This document shows, piece after piece, positions 18,295 through 27,341 of a DNA stretch of 64,000 nt; within the stretch, counting starts at the first letter, position 1, and each line of letters begins with the position of its first letter. The position numbers were made by a program, and so were the translations under genes. A model generated the notes under the pieces. That model made no database searches. It was not told the origin of the DNA and saw only the letters and a program-made list of their open reading frames with translations. Origin of the DNA: Xanthomonas codiaei (GTDB taxonomy: Bacteria > Pseudomonadota > Gammaproteobacteria > Xanthomonadales > Xanthomonadaceae); assembly GCF_002939785.1 (NCBI RefSeq), contig NZ_MDEC01000009.1, positions 106,456 to 170,455 of the forward strand, in the 5' to 3' direction.

Positions 18295-19854
18295 ATGAAC
18301 ACATCGGGTATCGGCGGATATTTCCGCCAGGGACTGTTCGGGCGCGATTTGCTGTCGTCGGTCGTGGTCTTCCTGGTCGCATTGCCCTTGTGCATGGGTA
18401 TCGCGATCGCCTCCGGCATGCCGCCGGCCGCGGGCCTGATCACCGGTATCGTCGGTGGTCTGGTCGTCGGCTTCCTGGCGGGCTCTCCTTTGCAGGTGAG
18501 CGGGCCGGCCGCCGGCCTGGCTGTGTTGGTGTTCGAGCTGGTCCGTGAGCACGGCGCCGCCGCGCTCGGTCCAGTGATCCTGGTGGCCGGCGCGATCCAG
18601 CTGATTGCCGGTCTGTGTCGGGCGGGCGTGTGGTTCCGCATGACATCGCCGGCGGTGGTGGCCGGCATGTTGTCGGGGATCGGCATCCTGATCGTGGCCT
18701 CGCAGGCGCACGTGCTGATGGATGCGGCGCCCAAGGCACGTGGTCTGGAAAACTTCGCCGCGCTGCCTGCGGTGCTGTGGCAGGCCATCAGCGAAGGCAC
18801 CGGCCGCACCGCGTTGTTCGTGGGTCTGGCCACCATCGGCATCATCCTGGCATGGGACAAGCTGCGTCCGCAGCGTCTGCGCTTCCTGCCTGGTGCATTG
18901 ATCGCAGTGGTCGCAGTCACCGCCACGGCGCAGCTGCAGGGCCTGGACGTCAACCGTGTCGACGTGCCCAGCAACCTGTTCTCCGCGATCAGCATCCCCA
19001 GCGTTTCCGAGATCTTCGGCGTGTTCAATCACACGCTGCTGGTATCGGCGGTGACCTTTGCCTTCATCGCCAGTGCTGAGACCTTGCTCTCGGCGGCGGC
19101 GGTGGATCGCATGCACCAGGGCGCTCGCACGCAGTACGACCGTGAGCTGGCGGCGCAGGGCGTGGGCAATATGTTGTGCGGCTTCCTGGGCGCGTTGCCG
19201 ATGACCGGCGTGATCGTGCGCAGTGCGGCCAATGTGCAGGCTGGCGCGGCCACCCGCGTATCGACCATCCTGCACGGCAGCTGGCTGCTGGTGTTCGCGA
19301 TGCTGCTGCCGTGGCTGTTGCGGATGACGCCGGTGGCGTGTCTGGCCGGCATCCTGGTGTACACGGGCGTGAAGATGATCAAGATCGGGCAGGTCAAGGA
19401 GCTGGCGACCTACGGTCGTGGAACGGCTGCGATCTACCTGGCGACCACCTTCGCCATCGTGGCCACCGACTTGCTGACCGGCGTGCTGATCGGCTTCGGC
19501 CTGTCGCTGTTCCGCCTGGCGCTGCATTCCTCGCGTCTGAAGGTCGAGGTGCGCGAGCACGCCGACAAGAAGGACGAGATGCATCTGACCCTGCAGGGCT
19601 CGGCTACCTTCCTGAAGGTGCCGGCGATGGCACGTACGCTGGAAAGCGTGCCGCCGAACACCGCGCTGCATCTGGACGTGGCCAAGCTGCACCACGTGGA
19701 CCATGCCTGCATCGAGTTGCTGCGCGACTGGAGCCGGAATGCGGCCTCGCGCGGATGCGAGCTGGTGGTGGACTGGAAGGAGCTGGAGCGGCGCGTGGAA
19801 GGCCAGCGCGCCGTGGAAAGCGCGCCGGTGGTGGACCCGCGCAAGGCGGCATAA
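18295..19854 (+). CDS. SulP-family anion transporter with STAS domain (probable bicarbonate transporter)
   Basis: Inner-membrane transporter of 519 residues. The N-terminal core has the SulP repeat starting GRDLLSSVVVFLVALPLCMGIAIASGMPPAAGLITG and about 12-14 membrane segments. The C-terminal ~90 residues form a cytoplasmic STAS-like domain (TLQGSATFLKVPAMARTL, VDHACIELLRDW). Family substrates include sulfate and bicarbonate. Pairing with a carbonic anhydrase 11 bases upstream supports bicarbonate, which is inference. A strong terminator follows. Confidence 0.92.
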   Translation: MNTSGIGGYFRQGLFGRDLLSSVVVFLVALPLCMGIAIASGMPPAAGLITGIVGGLVVGFLAGSPLQVSGPAAGLAVLVFELVREHGAAALGPVILVAGAIQLIAGLCRAGVWFRMTSPAVVAGMLSGIGILIVASQAHVLMDAAPKARGLENFAALPAVLWQAISEGTGRTALFVGLATIGIILAWDKLRPQRLRFLPGALIAVVAVTATAQLQGLDVNRVDVPSNLFSAISIPSVSEIFGVFNHTLLVSAVTFAFIASAETLLSAAAVDRMHQGARTQYDRELAAQGVGNMLCGFLGALPMTGVIVRSAANVQAGAATRVSTILHGSWLLVFAMLLPWLLRMTPVACLAGILVYTGVKMIKIGQVKELATYGRGTAAIYLATTFAIVATDLLTGVLIGFGLSLFRLALHSSRLKVEVREHADKKDEMHLTLQGSATFLKVPAMARTLESVPPNTALHLDVAKLHHVDHACIELLRDWSRNAASRGCELVVDWKELERRVEGQRAVESAPVVDPRKAA

Positions 19855-19898
19855 GCCTGTTGTCGTCCCGGCGTTCGCGCCGGGAGCAGTTCTGTCGT

Positions 19899-19950
19899 GA
19901 CCGGATGATGCATGGCGCCGAAAGACGCATCATCCGGTCGCGATTTTTTT
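19899..19950 (+). terminator. intrinsic terminator after the carbonic anhydrase-SulP operon
   Basis: A perfect 13-bp stem GACCGGATGATGC and its complement encloses a 15-base loop and is followed by GCGATTTTTTT. Confidence 0.92.
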
Positions 19951-19985
19951 GGGGCCGGGATTCGGGATTCGGGATTGGGGAATCG
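19951..19985 (+). repeat. GGGATTC heptad array
   Basis: About three and a half GGGATTC-type heptads right after the SulP terminator, ending GGGGAATCGTAAAGGC. The array near 28.1 kb, read on the opposite strand, has the same GAATCGTAAA boundary. Confidence 0.8.
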
Positions 19986-20030
19986 TAAAGGCATACGGCC
20001 TTGCGTTTGCTGGGTGTGGATCGGGGTTCT

Positions 20031-20744
20031 CTACTGCGCTGTCGCCTTGCTGCGGGCTTGTGTTGATGCCATAGCCGCATCATTCATCGTTTTTGTTTTC
20101 CGCTCTGGGGCCGGCGGGGTCTTGTCGGGGTAGCGGCACAGGTCGTGGATCACGCAGCCTGGGCAATCCGGTTTGCGCGCCTTGCAGACATAGCGCCCGT
20201 GCAGGATCAGCCAGTGGTGGGCGTCATGCAGAAACTCTGCAGGGATGACCTTGACCAGTGTGTCCTCCACCGCGCGCACGTCCTTGCCGGGTGCAAGGCC
20301 GGTACGGTTGGCGACCCGGAAGATATGCGTGTCCACCGCCATGGTCGGCTCGCCGAAGGCGGTGTTGAGCACCACGTTGGCGGTCTTGCGGCCGACCCCG
20401 GGCAATGCCTCCAACGCCGCACGATCGTGCGGCACCTCGCCACCGTACTGCTCCAGCAGAATGCGGCAGGTGGCGATGACGTTCTTGGCCTTGGCATTGA
20501 ACAGGCCGATGGTGGAGATGTAGCGCTTCAGGCCTTCTTCGCCCAGGTCCAGGATGTCGCGCGGGGTGTTGGCCACCGGATACAGCTTGCGGGTGGCCTT
20601 GTTGACGCCGACATCGGTGGCCTGCGCCGAGAGCAGCACGGCGATCAGCAATTCGAACGGCGTGGTGTATTCCAGCTCGGTGGTGGGATGCGGATTGAGT
20701 TCGCGCAGCCGCGCGAACATTTCCTGGATCTCGGGTGTGCGCAT
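20031..20744 (-). CDS. nth: endonuclease III, base-excision repair glycosylase/lyase
   Basis: Removes oxidised pyrimidines and cleaves the abasic site. The 237-residue protein has the helix-hairpin-helix LPGVGRKTANVVLN with the catalytic Lys, the catalytic Asp in VDTHIFRVANR, and the iron-sulfur ligand pattern C-x6-C-x2-C-x5-C (from CKARKPDC to HDLC). The C-terminus has about 25 extra residues rich in Lys/Ala compared with E. coli Nth. The start ATG 20744 (MRTPEIQEMF) was chosen over a long unsupported extension. It is the last gene of a leftward unit with a small hypothetical gene and an enoyl-CoA hydratase. Confidence 0.96.
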   Translation of the reverse strand: MRTPEIQEMFARLRELNPHPTTELEYTTPFELLIAVLLSAQATDVGVNKATRKLYPVANTPRDILDLGEEGLKRYISTIGLFNAKAKNVIATCRILLEQYGGEVPHDRAALEALPGVGRKTANVVLNTAFGEPTMAVDTHIFRVANRTGLAPGKDVRAVEDTLVKVIPAEFLHDAHHWLILHGRYVCKARKPDCPGCVIHDLCRYPDKTPPAPERKTKTMNDAAMASTQARSKATAQ

Positions 20745-20785
20745 GGTGCGGCCGCGGCGTGGCGCGGCGGTGGAGCGAACGGGAG

Positions 20786-21166
20786 TCAAGACTGCGCGCC
20801 TCCGGCGGCCTTGGCCTTGGCACGCGCCAGGATGGCGGCGGCCAGCGGCGGCAGTGCGGGCACGGCCGTCTGGCTGGGAGCCGGGGCAGGCGCACGTCGC
20901 GCCTCGCGCTCGGCAGCACGGCGTTGCAGGCGGGCTGCGCGTGCGCGGTAGCGTTCGCGCGCGGCCCAGGCAGTGCGCAGGCGCTGTTGCGCGGCGAGCA
21001 GTGCGGCGACGACGTTGGCTGGCGTGGCGTCCGCACCGTCTTGTTGCGGCGTCGGCTGGTAGTCCATCAGTCCGAGTGCAAGCGCACGATCGAGATCGTC
21101 CGCCCGCACGCAGTCGAACAGTTGCAGCGGCAGCGCGTGCATTTCCGGTGTGGGGTTGGGCGGCAT
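20786..21166 (-). CDS. small hypothetical protein, Ala/Arg-rich
   Basis: 126 residues: an N-terminal part (LPLQLFDCVRADDLDRALALGLMDYQP) that looks like a short helical domain, then a long Ala/Arg/Gln helix (AAQQRLRTAWAARERYRARA) with coiled-coil character, then a Pro/Ala-rich end. I do not recognise a family. It starts seven bases after the enoyl-CoA hydratase stop and lies 41 bases before nth, so it is co-transcribed with both. Confidence 0.7.
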   Translation of the reverse strand: MPPNPTPEMHALPLQLFDCVRADDLDRALALGLMDYQPTPQQDGADATPANVVAALLAAQQRLRTAWAARERYRARAARLQRRAAEREARRAPAPAPSQTAVPALPPLAAAILARAKAKAAGGAQS

Positions 21167-21172
21167 GATGCG

Positions 21173-21955
21173 TCAGCGATTGCGGAACTGGGCGGGGCGC
21201 TTGTCGAGAAAGGCGCGGGTGCCCTCGCGCATGTCCTGGCTGGCAAACAGCAGTGCAAATTCCGCAGTTTCCAGCTGCAACCCCTCTTCCAGGCCGCATT
21301 CGCCGCCGAACACCACTGCGTCCAGGATGCCGCGCACCGCCAGCGGTGCCGAGTCGGCCAGGCGCTGCGCCACTGCCAGGGTTTCTTCCTGCAGGGCGTC
21401 GGCTTCGACCACGCGGTTGACCAGGCCCAGCTGCAAGGCGCGCGCCGCATCAATGGGCTGGCCAAGCAGGCACAGCTCCAGCGCGGCAGCTCGTCCGGTC
21501 AGGCGCAGCAGGCGCTGCGTGCCACCGAAGCCGGGGATCAGGCCAAGATTGATTTCCGGCTGGCCTAGTCGTGCGCTGCTCGCGGCGATGCGCAGGTGGC
21601 AGGCCATGGCCAGTTCCAGCCCGCCGCCCAGCGCGAAGCCGTTGACCATCGCAATGACCGGCTTGGGCATGCGCTCGATCCGGCGCATCAGTTGCTGCCC
21701 CACCAGCGAGAAGTCACGGCCCTCCATCGCCGACAGCTCACTCATTTCGGCGATGTCCGCGCCCGCCACGAAGGACTTGGGCCCGGCGCCGGTGAGGATC
21801 ACCACGCGCACCTCGTCGGCCTTGGCCGCGTCGGCGAAGGCCTGGTCCAGCGCCAGCATGGTGTCGCGATTCAAGGCGTTCAGTTTGTCCGGCCGGTTGA
21901 CCGTAATGGTCCGGACACTGGCGTGATCGGCGATCAGAATGACGTGATTGGACAT
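21173..21955 (-). CDS. enoyl-CoA hydratase/isomerase family protein
   Basis: Crotonase-fold enzyme of 260 residues, most likely hydrating trans-2-enoyl-CoA in fatty-acid or amino-acid breakdown. Motifs seen are the oxyanion-hole loops FVAGADIAEM and ALGGGLELAMAC, the latter with the first catalytic Glu, and GQPEINLGLIPGFGGTQRL with the second Glu. No 3-hydroxyacyl-CoA dehydrogenase domain is attached. The exact substrate cannot be told from sequence. It heads the leftward unit with the hypothetical gene and nth. Confidence 0.88.
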   Translation of the reverse strand: MSNHVILIADHASVRTITVNRPDKLNALNRDTMLALDQAFADAAKADEVRVVILTGAGPKSFVAGADIAEMSELSAMEGRDFSLVGQQLMRRIERMPKPVIAMVNGFALGGGLELAMACHLRIAASSARLGQPEINLGLIPGFGGTQRLLRLTGRAAALELCLLGQPIDAARALQLGLVNRVVEADALQEETLAVAQRLADSAPLAVRGILDAVVFGGECGLEEGLQLETAEFALLFASQDMREGTRAFLDKRPAQFRNR

Positions 21956-22119
21956 CGAAAACCCTTGTGAACGTAAAAAAATAGTAAATGCGGAACTTCC
22001 GAAAGCCTTGCTGGTCCTAGCTTTCGCGATAAGTAGCGGTTCGCTAGCGCGGCCGCTATCCTAGCGCGTCATCTCAGGCGGCAGACCCGTCCTGTGCCAC
22101 CACCCTGGAGAATTGTTTG

Positions 22120-22818
22120 ATGAAGTTGCGTTCTATCGCGGTCGCTGTGGCGGCCCTGGCCCTGACGGGCAATGCACTGGCCCAGGACACGACGTCCGAA
22201 AAGGGCAAGTTGAGCTATTACTTCGGCTACGACTACGGCAATAACCTTGCCGAACTCAGCGGTCGTGGCGAGCAGCTCGACATCAACTCGGTGGTCAAGG
22301 GTCTGCAGGACGCCTATGCCAAGAAGCAGCCGGCGATCACGGCCGATCAGCTGAAGCCGGCGGTCGAAGCGTTCCAGAAGCGCGAGCAGGGCCGTGCCCA
22401 GCAGGCCAAGGCCGAGTACGACAAGGCCGCTGCCGCCAACAAGACCAAGAGCGATGCGTTCCTGGCCAAGAACAAGGTCACCGCTGGCGTGCAGAGCCTG
22501 CCGAGTGGCGTGCAGTACCGCGTGATCGAAGCCGGCAAGGGCGCCAAGCCGACCCAGGCAAGCACCGTGCAGCTGGAAGTGGCCGGCCCGTTCCCCTTCG
22601 GCGACCGCGAGAAGGCGCGTCCGGCGCAGCAGATTCCGGCCATCAAGGTCAGCGAAGTCGAAATGAAGGCGATGCGCGAGACGCTGCTGCAGATGCCGGC
22701 CGGCTCCAAGTGGGAAGTGACCCTGCCGCCGGAGCAGGCCTATGGCGCCGATCCGCGCACGCCGTTCCCGCCGAACGTGGCCGTGCAGTTCGAGATCAAG
22801 CTGGTCAGCGTGAAGTAA
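22120..22818 (+). CDS. exported FKBP-like protein with degenerate isomerase domain
   Basis: Signal peptide (AVAALALTGNALAQ), then a helical Mip/FkpA-type dimerisation domain (KLSYYFGYDYGNNLAEL, about residues 25-125), then an FKBP-like C-terminal domain. Its last third is typical (LLQMPAGSKWEVTLPPEQAYGADPRTPFPPNVAVQFEIKL). The part that normally carries the catalytic Tyr, Asp and Phe (V-x-Y-x-G-x-L-x-D-G-x-x-F-D-S) is replaced by a short unrelated segment around VQLEVAGPFPFGDREKARPA. Chaperone rather than prolyl-isomerase activity is therefore likely. ATG 22120 is preferred to the TTG three bases earlier. A strong terminator follows. Confidence 0.85.
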   Translation: MKLRSIAVAVAALALTGNALAQDTTSEKGKLSYYFGYDYGNNLAELSGRGEQLDINSVVKGLQDAYAKKQPAITADQLKPAVEAFQKREQGRAQQAKAEYDKAAAANKTKSDAFLAKNKVTAGVQSLPSGVQYRVIEAGKGAKPTQASTVQLEVAGPFPFGDREKARPAQQIPAIKVSEVEMKAMRETLLQMPAGSKWEVTLPPEQAYGADPRTPFPPNVAVQFEIKLVSVK

Positions 22819-22846
22819 TCGCGTTTGCCGTGTTTGCTGTTGCAGT

Positions 22847-22881
22847 GACGACGCCGGCCACCAGGCCGGCGTCGTCGTTTT
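22847..22881 (+). terminator. intrinsic terminator after the FKBP-like gene
   Basis: A perfect 13-bp stem GACGACGCCGGCC with its complement closes a four-base ACCA loop and is followed by GTTTT. Confidence 0.92.
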
Positions 22882-22944
22882 GGACCGTTAGACAGGCGCG
22901 AGCAGAGCGATGGACAGATCGCACCACCGTGGCAGCAGCGACCG

Positions 22945-23742
22945 ATGAGCCAGACCGATTCGGCCGGTGCGCCGCTGCCCAGTCCCTGCATCGGTGTATG
23001 TTCGTTGGACGCGCAGTCGCACTGCGTCGGCTGCCTGCGCAGCCTGGATGAAATTGCACGCTGGATGAGCATGAGCGACACCGAACGCCAGGAGTTGTTG
23101 CACACCGTCTTGCCGGCGCGCGGGCTGATCGCTGCGCTGCCCGAGCATGCGCGGCTGCGGCGGGCGCTGTATCCGCTGGACACCGCACCCGATGGGCCGG
23201 GCTGGAACCATGCCGAGCTGATCGATCTGAGCGAGGGCGGTACCTGCGCCGAAGCGGCGGTGCTGTGCGGACTGGTGCCGCGCGCGCAGGGCACCACGGT
23301 GCTGCTGACCCGGCGCACCGACAGCCTGCGCCATCATGCCGGGCAGGTCAGCTTTCCGGGTGGGCGGATGGAGCCGTCCGATGCCGACGCGGCGGCGGCG
23401 GCCTTGCGCGAGAGCTGCGAGGAAATCGCGCTGGGCGCGGGGCAGGTGCATGCGCTGGGGTACCTGGATCCCTTCCTGACCGTGAGCGGCTTTCGGGTGA
23501 CGCCGGTGGTGGCGGTGATCGACCCCGGTTTCGTGGCGGTGCCGCAGCCGGAGGAAGTGGCCGAGGTCTTCGAGGTGCCACTGGCCTATCTGATGGACCC
23601 GGACAATCTGCGCAGCGTGGAGCTGGAATTCCGCGGGCGGCCGCGCCGCGTGCTCGAGTACGACTGGCCCGGGCAGCGCATCTGGGGCGCCACGGCCGCC
23701 ATTCTTCTCAATCTTCGTCGTCGCCTGGAGCAGGTCGCATGA
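22945..23742 (+). CDS. DUF1289-NUDIX fusion (CoA pyrophosphatase-type)
   Basis: 265 residues. The first ~55 form a DUF1289 domain with the cysteine pattern SPCIGVCSLDAQSHCVGCLRSLDEIARW, probably metal-binding. The rest is a NUDIX domain with the CoA-specific upstream motif LLTRRTDSLRHHAGQVSFPGG and the NUDIX helix ALRESCEEIAL. The usual Gly after EE is Ala here. Family members split CoA to 4'-phosphopantetheine and 3',5'-ADP. The stop overlaps the start of the sulfurtransferase gene (ATGA), so the two are translationally coupled. Confidence 0.88.
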   Translation: MSQTDSAGAPLPSPCIGVCSLDAQSHCVGCLRSLDEIARWMSMSDTERQELLHTVLPARGLIAALPEHARLRRALYPLDTAPDGPGWNHAELIDLSEGGTCAEAAVLCGLVPRAQGTTVLLTRRTDSLRHHAGQVSFPGGRMEPSDADAAAAALRESCEEIALGAGQVHALGYLDPFLTVSGFRVTPVVAVIDPGFVAVPQPEEVAEVFEVPLAYLMDPDNLRSVELEFRGRPRRVLEYDWPGQRIWGATAAILLNLRRRLEQVA

Positions 23743-24611
23743 GTGCAGAGCCGAACTGGACCACCCTGGTGGACACCGCCACGTTGGCCGGCGCGTTATC
23801 GCATCCGCAGCTGCGCTTGCTGGATGCGCGCGCCGCGCCGCCCACCGCACCCGACCCGGATGCGGCACGCAAGGCCTACGCGCAAGGGCATCTGCCCGGT
23901 GCGCACTACGTGGATCTGGATCATGACCTGGCCGATCTGTCGCGGCCCGGGCAGGGGCGGCATCCGTTGCCGCACAGTGCCGACTTCGCCAGTCGCCTGG
24001 GCGCATGGGGCATCGCTCCGGAGAGCCAGGTGGTGGTCTACGACGCCGGCGATGGCAGCATGGCGGCCGCGCGCGCCTGGTGGATGCTGCGGTTGATGGG
24101 GCATCGCCGGGTGGCGGTGCTCGATGGCGGGCTGGCAGCGTGGCGGGCCGCCGGCCTGGCGGAGACCACCGAGCCGCCTGCATTGCACGCCGGCCCTGCG
24201 TATCCGGGCAGTTTCGATGCCGATGCGGTGGTGGAGGCCGAGCAGATCCAGGCCCGGCTGCAGCAGGCGCCGGGCTGGCTGCTGGATGCGCGGGCCGGCG
24301 AGCGTTTTCGCGGCGAAGTGGAGCCGATCGATCCGGTCGCCGGACATGTGCCCGGCGCGCTCAGTCGCCCGTTGGGCCTGAGCCTGCGCGATGGCCGTTT
24401 CAAGCCGGCCGAGGAACTACGTGCGGAGTTGTCCGCATTGCTGGGTACGTACCGGCCGGAGCAGGCGGTGGTGATGTGCGGATCCGGCGTGACCGCCTGC
24501 CATCTGTTGCTGGCGCTGGAAGTGGCCGGGCTGTCGGGTGCGCGCGTGTACGCCGGTTCCTGGGGCGGATGGCTGCAGGACCCGTCGCGTCCGGTCGCGA
24601 CCGCTGCCTGA
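23739..24611 (+). CDS. two-domain rhodanese-like sulfurtransferase (3-mercaptopyruvate type)
   Basis: 290 residues with two rhodanese domains. The C-terminal one has active-site loop CGSGVT (Cys247), the signature of 3-mercaptopyruvate sulfurtransferases rather than thiosulfate sulfurtransferases. The N-terminal domain is inactive (DAGDGSMAAARAWW, no Cys) but structural, and the linker carries RFRGEVEPIDPVAGHVPGA. The ATG overlaps the NUDIX gene stop by two bases. The donor and acceptor in vivo are unknown. Confidence 0.92.
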   Translation: MSAEPNWTTLVDTATLAGALSHPQLRLLDARAAPPTAPDPDAARKAYAQGHLPGAHYVDLDHDLADLSRPGQGRHPLPHSADFASRLGAWGIAPESQVVVYDAGDGSMAAARAWWMLRLMGHRRVAVLDGGLAAWRAAGLAETTEPPALHAGPAYPGSFDADAVVEAEQIQARLQQAPGWLLDARAGERFRGEVEPIDPVAGHVPGALSRPLGLSLRDGRFKPAEELRAELSALLGTYRPEQAVVMCGSGVTACHLLLALEVAGLSGARVYAGSWGGWLQDPSRPVATAA

Positions 24612-24696
24612 TCAGGCACAATGCCGGCAGGAATGGTGTCTGTGGGGACGCAGGCTCGCGGCGCGGAGCGCGGATTCTTGCAGGGTTGGTCGTGAC

Positions 24697-25650
24697 ATGC
24701 GGTTGCACTTGCAGGTCGGCGTCGTGTGCGCCGCGGTAATGTCGATGGCGGCGTGTTCGGCGGGGTCCACCGCCGACGCAGACGGCGTGCGGATGAGCGG
24801 TCGCCACGATGCGGACGGGCCGCAGGTCTATCAGGTTGCGCTGGAAGACGCGCGTGCCCGGCGGCTGGACCAGGTGCGCGCACCCGATGGCTGGCTGAGC
24901 TACACCGGCTCCGGTCGCCTGCGCGCCGGCCGTTACCGGGTTGGTAGCGATCCGCACAGCGATCTCGTCCTGCCGGCCGGGCCGGGGCAGTTGGGCGAGC
25001 TGAGCCTGGATACCGAAGGGCACGTGCGTTTCCGCGCTGCGGCCGGGGTGCCGGTGCGCTTGAACGGGCAGCCGGTGGTGGAGGTCGGTCTGGAGCCCGA
25101 ACGCGCGGGGCAGCGCGGCGACCGGCTGGATGTCGAGAACCGGCAGTTCTATCTGGTGCAGACCGGCACGTTGTTCGGCTGGCGCTTTCGCGACCCGGGC
25201 GCAGCGGCGATCCGCCGTTTTCAGGGCTTCGACTATTTTCCGACCGACCCGCAGTGGCGGGTGAAGGCGCGCTGGCAGCCGTATGCCACGCCACGCAGCA
25301 TCACCTTGCTGACATCGATCGGCACGCCGTTGACGGTGGATGTGCCGGGCGAAGCCGTGTTCAAACGCGATGGCCGGGAATATCGCCTGCAGCCGATCAT
25401 GCAGGACGACGGCAGCGGGCTGTTCTTCCTGTTTGCCGACCGTACCAGCGGCAAGGAAAGCTATGGCGGCGCACGCTACCTGTTCACCGCGATGCCAAGC
25501 GATGGACAGGTGACCCTGGATTTCAATCTGGCCGAAAACCCGCCCTGCGCCTTCACCCCGCATGTGGTCTGCCCGATCGCGCCACTGCAAAACCGGCTGG
25601 ACGTGGCGGTGGACGCGGGCGAAAAGACCTATCGCGCGCCGGACCTCTGA
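24697..25650 (+). CDS. DUF1684 lipoprotein
   Basis: 317-residue predicted lipoprotein with a signal peptide and Cys in MSMAACSAG (Cys20). The body matches DUF1684: GYDYFP-type FDYFPTDPQWRVKARW, KESYGGARYLF, and the hallmark C-terminal NPPCAFTPHVVCPIAPLQNRL. The function of the family is unknown. Start ATG 24697 gives the lipoprotein signal; the frame runs upstream into the preceding gene without support. Confidence 0.88.
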   Translation: MRLHLQVGVVCAAVMSMAACSAGSTADADGVRMSGRHDADGPQVYQVALEDARARRLDQVRAPDGWLSYTGSGRLRAGRYRVGSDPHSDLVLPAGPGQLGELSLDTEGHVRFRAAAGVPVRLNGQPVVEVGLEPERAGQRGDRLDVENRQFYLVQTGTLFGWRFRDPGAAAIRRFQGFDYFPTDPQWRVKARWQPYATPRSITLLTSIGTPLTVDVPGEAVFKRDGREYRLQPIMQDDGSGLFFLFADRTSGKESYGGARYLFTAMPSDGQVTLDFNLAENPPCAFTPHVVCPIAPLQNRLDVAVDAGEKTYRAPDL

Positions 25651-25686
25651 TCGCTCGGGCGTTGCACGCCCTGACCCGGCATGCGT

Positions 25687-26262
25687 TCAACGCACCGCAT
25701 GCGACCAGTGGACCGCCGCTTCGATGCGGGGCCACGGAAACAGTGGGCCAGGATCGAGCTTGCGCTGGATCTTGCGCGCCGGATCGTCGCTGGCCGCTTC
25801 CAGGGTGGTATCCAGTTCCTGGTGACCGGCGATGCGGCGCACCGAAGGCAACTGTTGTTGCAGCCATTGCAACAGTGTGACAAGCGCGGCGATCTGCGCC
25901 TGCGGATATGGCTCTTGCATCAGCTGATGGCGCGAATCCAGCCAGTGCGGATACCGCCCGCTGTTGACCAGTTCGATGCCCAGCGTGTGCGGATTGTGCC
26001 CGCGCACATGATGGGCGATGCGCTCCAGCGCAACGTACTGCTGGATGCTGCCATTGCGGTCGATGTAGTAATGGCCGCTGTTGCCGGTGCCGCTGTCGTA
26101 GAGCACGCGCTCGCCGTAGTCGCGCGCCATCGCCATGTCCGGCAATTCGGTGCAATGGATGACCACCATGTCGATCTGGCCGAGTGCGCGGCGGGCCAGG
26201 CGCGATTCGTAGGGCAACGGCGCGTAGGTGATCGGCGGCGACGGCAGGACGGCATCGGACAT
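25687..26262 (-). CDS. AmpD-type N-acetylmuramoyl-L-alanine amidase
   Basis: Zinc amidase (Amidase_2 fold) of 191 residues that cleaves the muramyl-peptide bond, probably in cell-wall recycling. Seen: MVVIHCTELPDM (first His ligand), HYYIDRNGSIQQYV, HHVRGHNPHTLGIELVNSG with the His pair and catalytic Glu, and RRIAGHQELDT with the last His. There is no signal peptide, which fits a cytoplasmic AmpD role on anhydro-muropeptides. ATG 26262 (MSDAVLPS) is used. It is divergent from the MOSC gene, 23 bases away. Confidence 0.88.
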   Translation of the reverse strand: MSDAVLPSPPITYAPLPYESRLARRALGQIDMVVIHCTELPDMAMARDYGERVLYDSGTGNSGHYYIDRNGSIQQYVALERIAHHVRGHNPHTLGIELVNSGRYPHWLDSRHQLMQEPYPQAQIAALVTLLQWLQQQLPSVRRIAGHQELDTTLEAASDDPARKIQRKLDPGPLFPWPRIEAAVHWSHAVR

Positions 26263-26285
26263 GAAGCGGATGCTAGCATTGCCCG

Positions 26286-26773
<488 letters not shown>

Positions 26774-26777
<4 letters not shown>

Positions 26778-27301
26778 GCCGCGGTCACTGCATTCTGGCG
26801 CACGGTTTCGAAAGTGGCCCGGCGGCACGCAAGGTCACCGCGCTGGCCGAGGTGGCCGAGCGTCTGGGCTGGAGCCACGAGCGCCCGGATTTCACCGATC
26901 TGGATGCGCAGCGCCAGATCAGCCGGCTTGGCGATGTGCAGGGGCGGCTGCTGCGGCTGTTGCAGACTGCGCGTGCAGCCGCAGATAAGGGCCCGCTGGT
27001 GCTGGCCGGTTCCAGCCTGGGGTCGTATATCGCCGCACAGGTGTCGCTGCAGGTGCCCACACAGGGCCTGTTCCTGATGGTGCCACCCACCACGATGGGC
27101 CCGATGCCGGCGCTGGATGCCGCGCCGGTACCGATCTCCATCGTGCATGCCTGGCGCGATGCGTTGATCCCGGCGGCGGAGGTGATTGCCTGGGCGCAGG
27201 CGCGGCGTGCGCGCTTGTTGCTGGTCGACGACGAACACGATCTGGCCGCGCATGTGGATGCGGCGTCGGCCGCATTCACCGACCTATTGAACAGCCTGTG
27301 A
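26774..27301 (+). CDS. alpha/beta-hydrolase family protein
   Basis: 175 residues starting RGHCILAHGFESGP, with nucleophile elbow GSSLGSYIAA (Ser), a later Asp/Glu-containing strand (PISIVHAWRDALIP) and C-terminal His in DDEHDLAAHV: a complete alpha/beta-hydrolase triad on a minimal fold. Small hydrolases of this type are often esterases of unknown substrate. Translationally coupled to the MOSC gene by a four-base overlap. Confidence 0.8.
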
Positions 27302-27341
27302 TGCACGTGTGCCGTGACTGGCGCTGCCAGCGAGGTGAGCG

